A stretch of 33,561 nt of DNA from an uncultured Porphyromonas sp. GTDB lineage: Bacteria; Bacteroidota; Bacteroidia; Bacteroidales; Porphyromonadaceae. The stretch lies in NCBI GenBank assembly GCA_902490315.1, contig CABUDK010000008.1, positions 1-33,561 on the forward strand, in the 5' to 3' direction. The notes beneath the pieces are model-generated. The model made no database searches and was not told where the DNA came from. It worked only from the letters and a program-made list of their open reading frames with translations. Numbering within the stretch: the stretch's first letter is position 1; every line of letters starts with the position of its first letter. The translations under genes were made by a program, and so were the position numbers. Below are positions 32,583 to 33,561 of this stretch, one piece after another.

Positions 32583-33561
32583 AGTATGTCGTCGTTAGCT
32601 AGGTGGTACATAAGGTGCGTGAAGTGCTTGCGGAAGAGTCCCTCCAGCTGGTGCTTGACTAGCGGAAAGTAAACTTTCCCACGACCTATCTCTTGCTCCA
32701 TCGAGGTGACTCCCTTGTCTGTAAAACCACACGGATTGATGAGCTGAAAGTAGCTTAGGTCGGTATTGACATTGAGCGCAAAGCCGTGCATCGTCACATA
32801 GCGAGAGGTGTGCACGCCGATAGCGCATATCTTGCGAGCTTGTGGGGTGTGCGCATCGATCCAGACGCCCGTAGCACCCTCGAGACGCTCTGCACGAATG
32901 CCGTAGAGGTAGAGCAGATCGATGATGCACTGCTCCATCGTGCGGATGTACTCCTTGATCCCTACACCATAACGCTCTAGGTCAAAGATCGGATAACCCG
33001 TGATCTGCCCAGGACCATGGTAAGTGATGTCGCCACCACGCTCTATCTGGACAAGCTGAATGCCTTTAGAGTTGAGCAGAACCTCCGAGACGAGTAGATT
33101 CGTCTGCTTGCCATGCTTGCCGATCGTCAGTACCGGCTCATGCTCGCAAAAGAGTAGCACGTCCTTTGGCACCGTCTGATGCGCTATCTTGGCATCAATA
33201 CGTTCCTGCCAAAGGTGCAACTGCATCTCCAGTGCCTCTTGGTAATCGATCCTGCCGCAATCCTTATAGGTAAAAGGCTCGGCACTGCTTCGCACTAGCT
33301 TGTCCTGCGTGGGTTGCGGGGTATAACCCATCCCCTCCGTGTAGCGAAGGGTCAATCCATCGTAGCCAACGTAGACCCCCTCGGGCAGTCGATCCTGTAG
33401 CTCCGCCGTAGGTGGCGCATGGTGCGAAAGGTGAATGATGTAGCTGCGCTGAGGCTGAACCTGGGCAGTCAGCTCAATAGCCTCCTCGATCGTTTGGTGC
33501 GTCGGATGAGGCTTGGTGTAGCGTAGCCCATTGACAAAGAGTAGCTCCACGCCTCGGAGCT
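32579..33561 (-). CDS. lipB: Octanoyltransferase LipB with N-terminal metallo-beta-lactamase-like part (5' end outside window)
   Basis: The frame is open to the window edge, so the N-terminus is missing. A GTG at 33548-33550 is a possible but unlikely start. The first visible 75 residues (ELLFVNGLRYTKPHPTHQTIEEAIELTAQ, then YIIHLSHHAPPT) resemble the C-terminal part of a PhnP-like metallo-beta-lactamase-fold hydrolase. From about residue 95 on the protein is LipB, which transfers the octanoyl group from acyl carrier protein to lipoate-dependent enzymes. The motif GGDITYHGPGQITGYPIFDL, the Lys of RKICAIGV and the catalytic Cys of LINPCGFTDKGVTSM are present. It appears to be a hydrolase-LipB fusion. 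It heads the visible minus-strand gene run. Confidence 0.85.
   Translation of the reverse strand, partial: LRGVELLFVNGLRYTKPHPTHQTIEEAIELTAQVQPQRSYIIHLSHHAPPTAELQDRLPEGVYVGYDGLTLRYTEGMGYTPQPTQDKLVRSSAEPFTYKDCGRIDYQEALEMQLHLWQERIDAKIAHQTVPKDVLLFCEHEPVLTIGKHGKQTNLLVSEVLLNSKGIQLVQIERGGDITYHGPGQITGYPIFDLERYGVGIKEYIRTMEQCIIDLLYLYGIRAERLEGATGVWIDAHTPQARKICAIGVHTSRYVTMHGFALNVNTDLSYFQLINPCGFTDKGVTSMEQEIGRGKVYFPLVKHQLEGLFRKHFTHLMYHLANDDIL

Overview
The window is a gene-dense chromosome segment from a Bacteroidota bacterium, most likely a Porphyromonas species other than P. gingivalis. The evidence is the gene content: a complete hmuYRSTUV-type heme locus, the type IX secretion protein PorZ next to an exported C1B peptidase, a flavodiiron protein and meso-diaminopimelate dehydrogenase typical of an anaerobe. 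Promoter boxes of the Bacteroidota form TAnnTTTG also fit. There are no rRNA or tRNA genes that I can see, no CRISPR array, no phage and no transposase gene.

Layout. Positions 1-155 hold the 3' end of an unidentified plus-strand gene. A minus-strand operon follows (yjbR-like, birA, trmH-like; 2090 down to 161). It is divergent, across 45 bp, from a plus-strand operon rdgB-porZ-bleomycin-hydrolase-like peptidase (2136-6476). A terminator and a 0.36-kb MITE-like element separate this from a long plus-strand run: lon, DUF1599, DoxX-like, tpiA, SPOR, folE, pRiA4b-ORF3-like, miaA, radC (7206-15886). A second MITE-like element of 0.37 kb sits between radC and pfkA-mutY (16340-18425). The rest is on the minus strand: lipB fusion, ypfJ-like, ddh, lgt, fprA, nagB (33561 down to 27744), then, after a tandem-repeat spacer, hmuY, hmuR, hmuS, hmuT, hmuU, hmuV (27242 down to 18523), which converge on mutY.

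The heme locus is the most interesting system. HmuY is a heme-binding lipoprotein and HmuR a TonB-dependent receptor. HmuS is a CobN-like chelatase homologue with a membrane anchor at each end, predicted to sit in the periplasm, and it carries a Met/Gly/His-rich insert. HmuT is a polytopic membrane protein, HmuU is ExbB/TolQ/MotA-like, and HmuV is a small DUF2149 protein with an ExbD-like Asp at the start of its single membrane helix. Together they look like a heme capture, import and processing machine in which a proton-driven motor (HmuU-HmuV) may power a periplasmic chelatase or dechelatase (HmuS).

The second notable theme is two non-coding elements of nearly equal size (364 and 373 bp). 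They share 18-bp terminal inverted repeats, have 10-11 bp flanking direct repeats that look like target-site duplications, and each contains a degenerate 21-22 bp minisatellite. Each ends about 30 bp upstream of a -7 promoter box (lon and pfkA). A third array with a 22-bp period lies between nagB and hmuY. These resemble the BrickBuilt MITE/minisatellite elements described in P. gingivalis.
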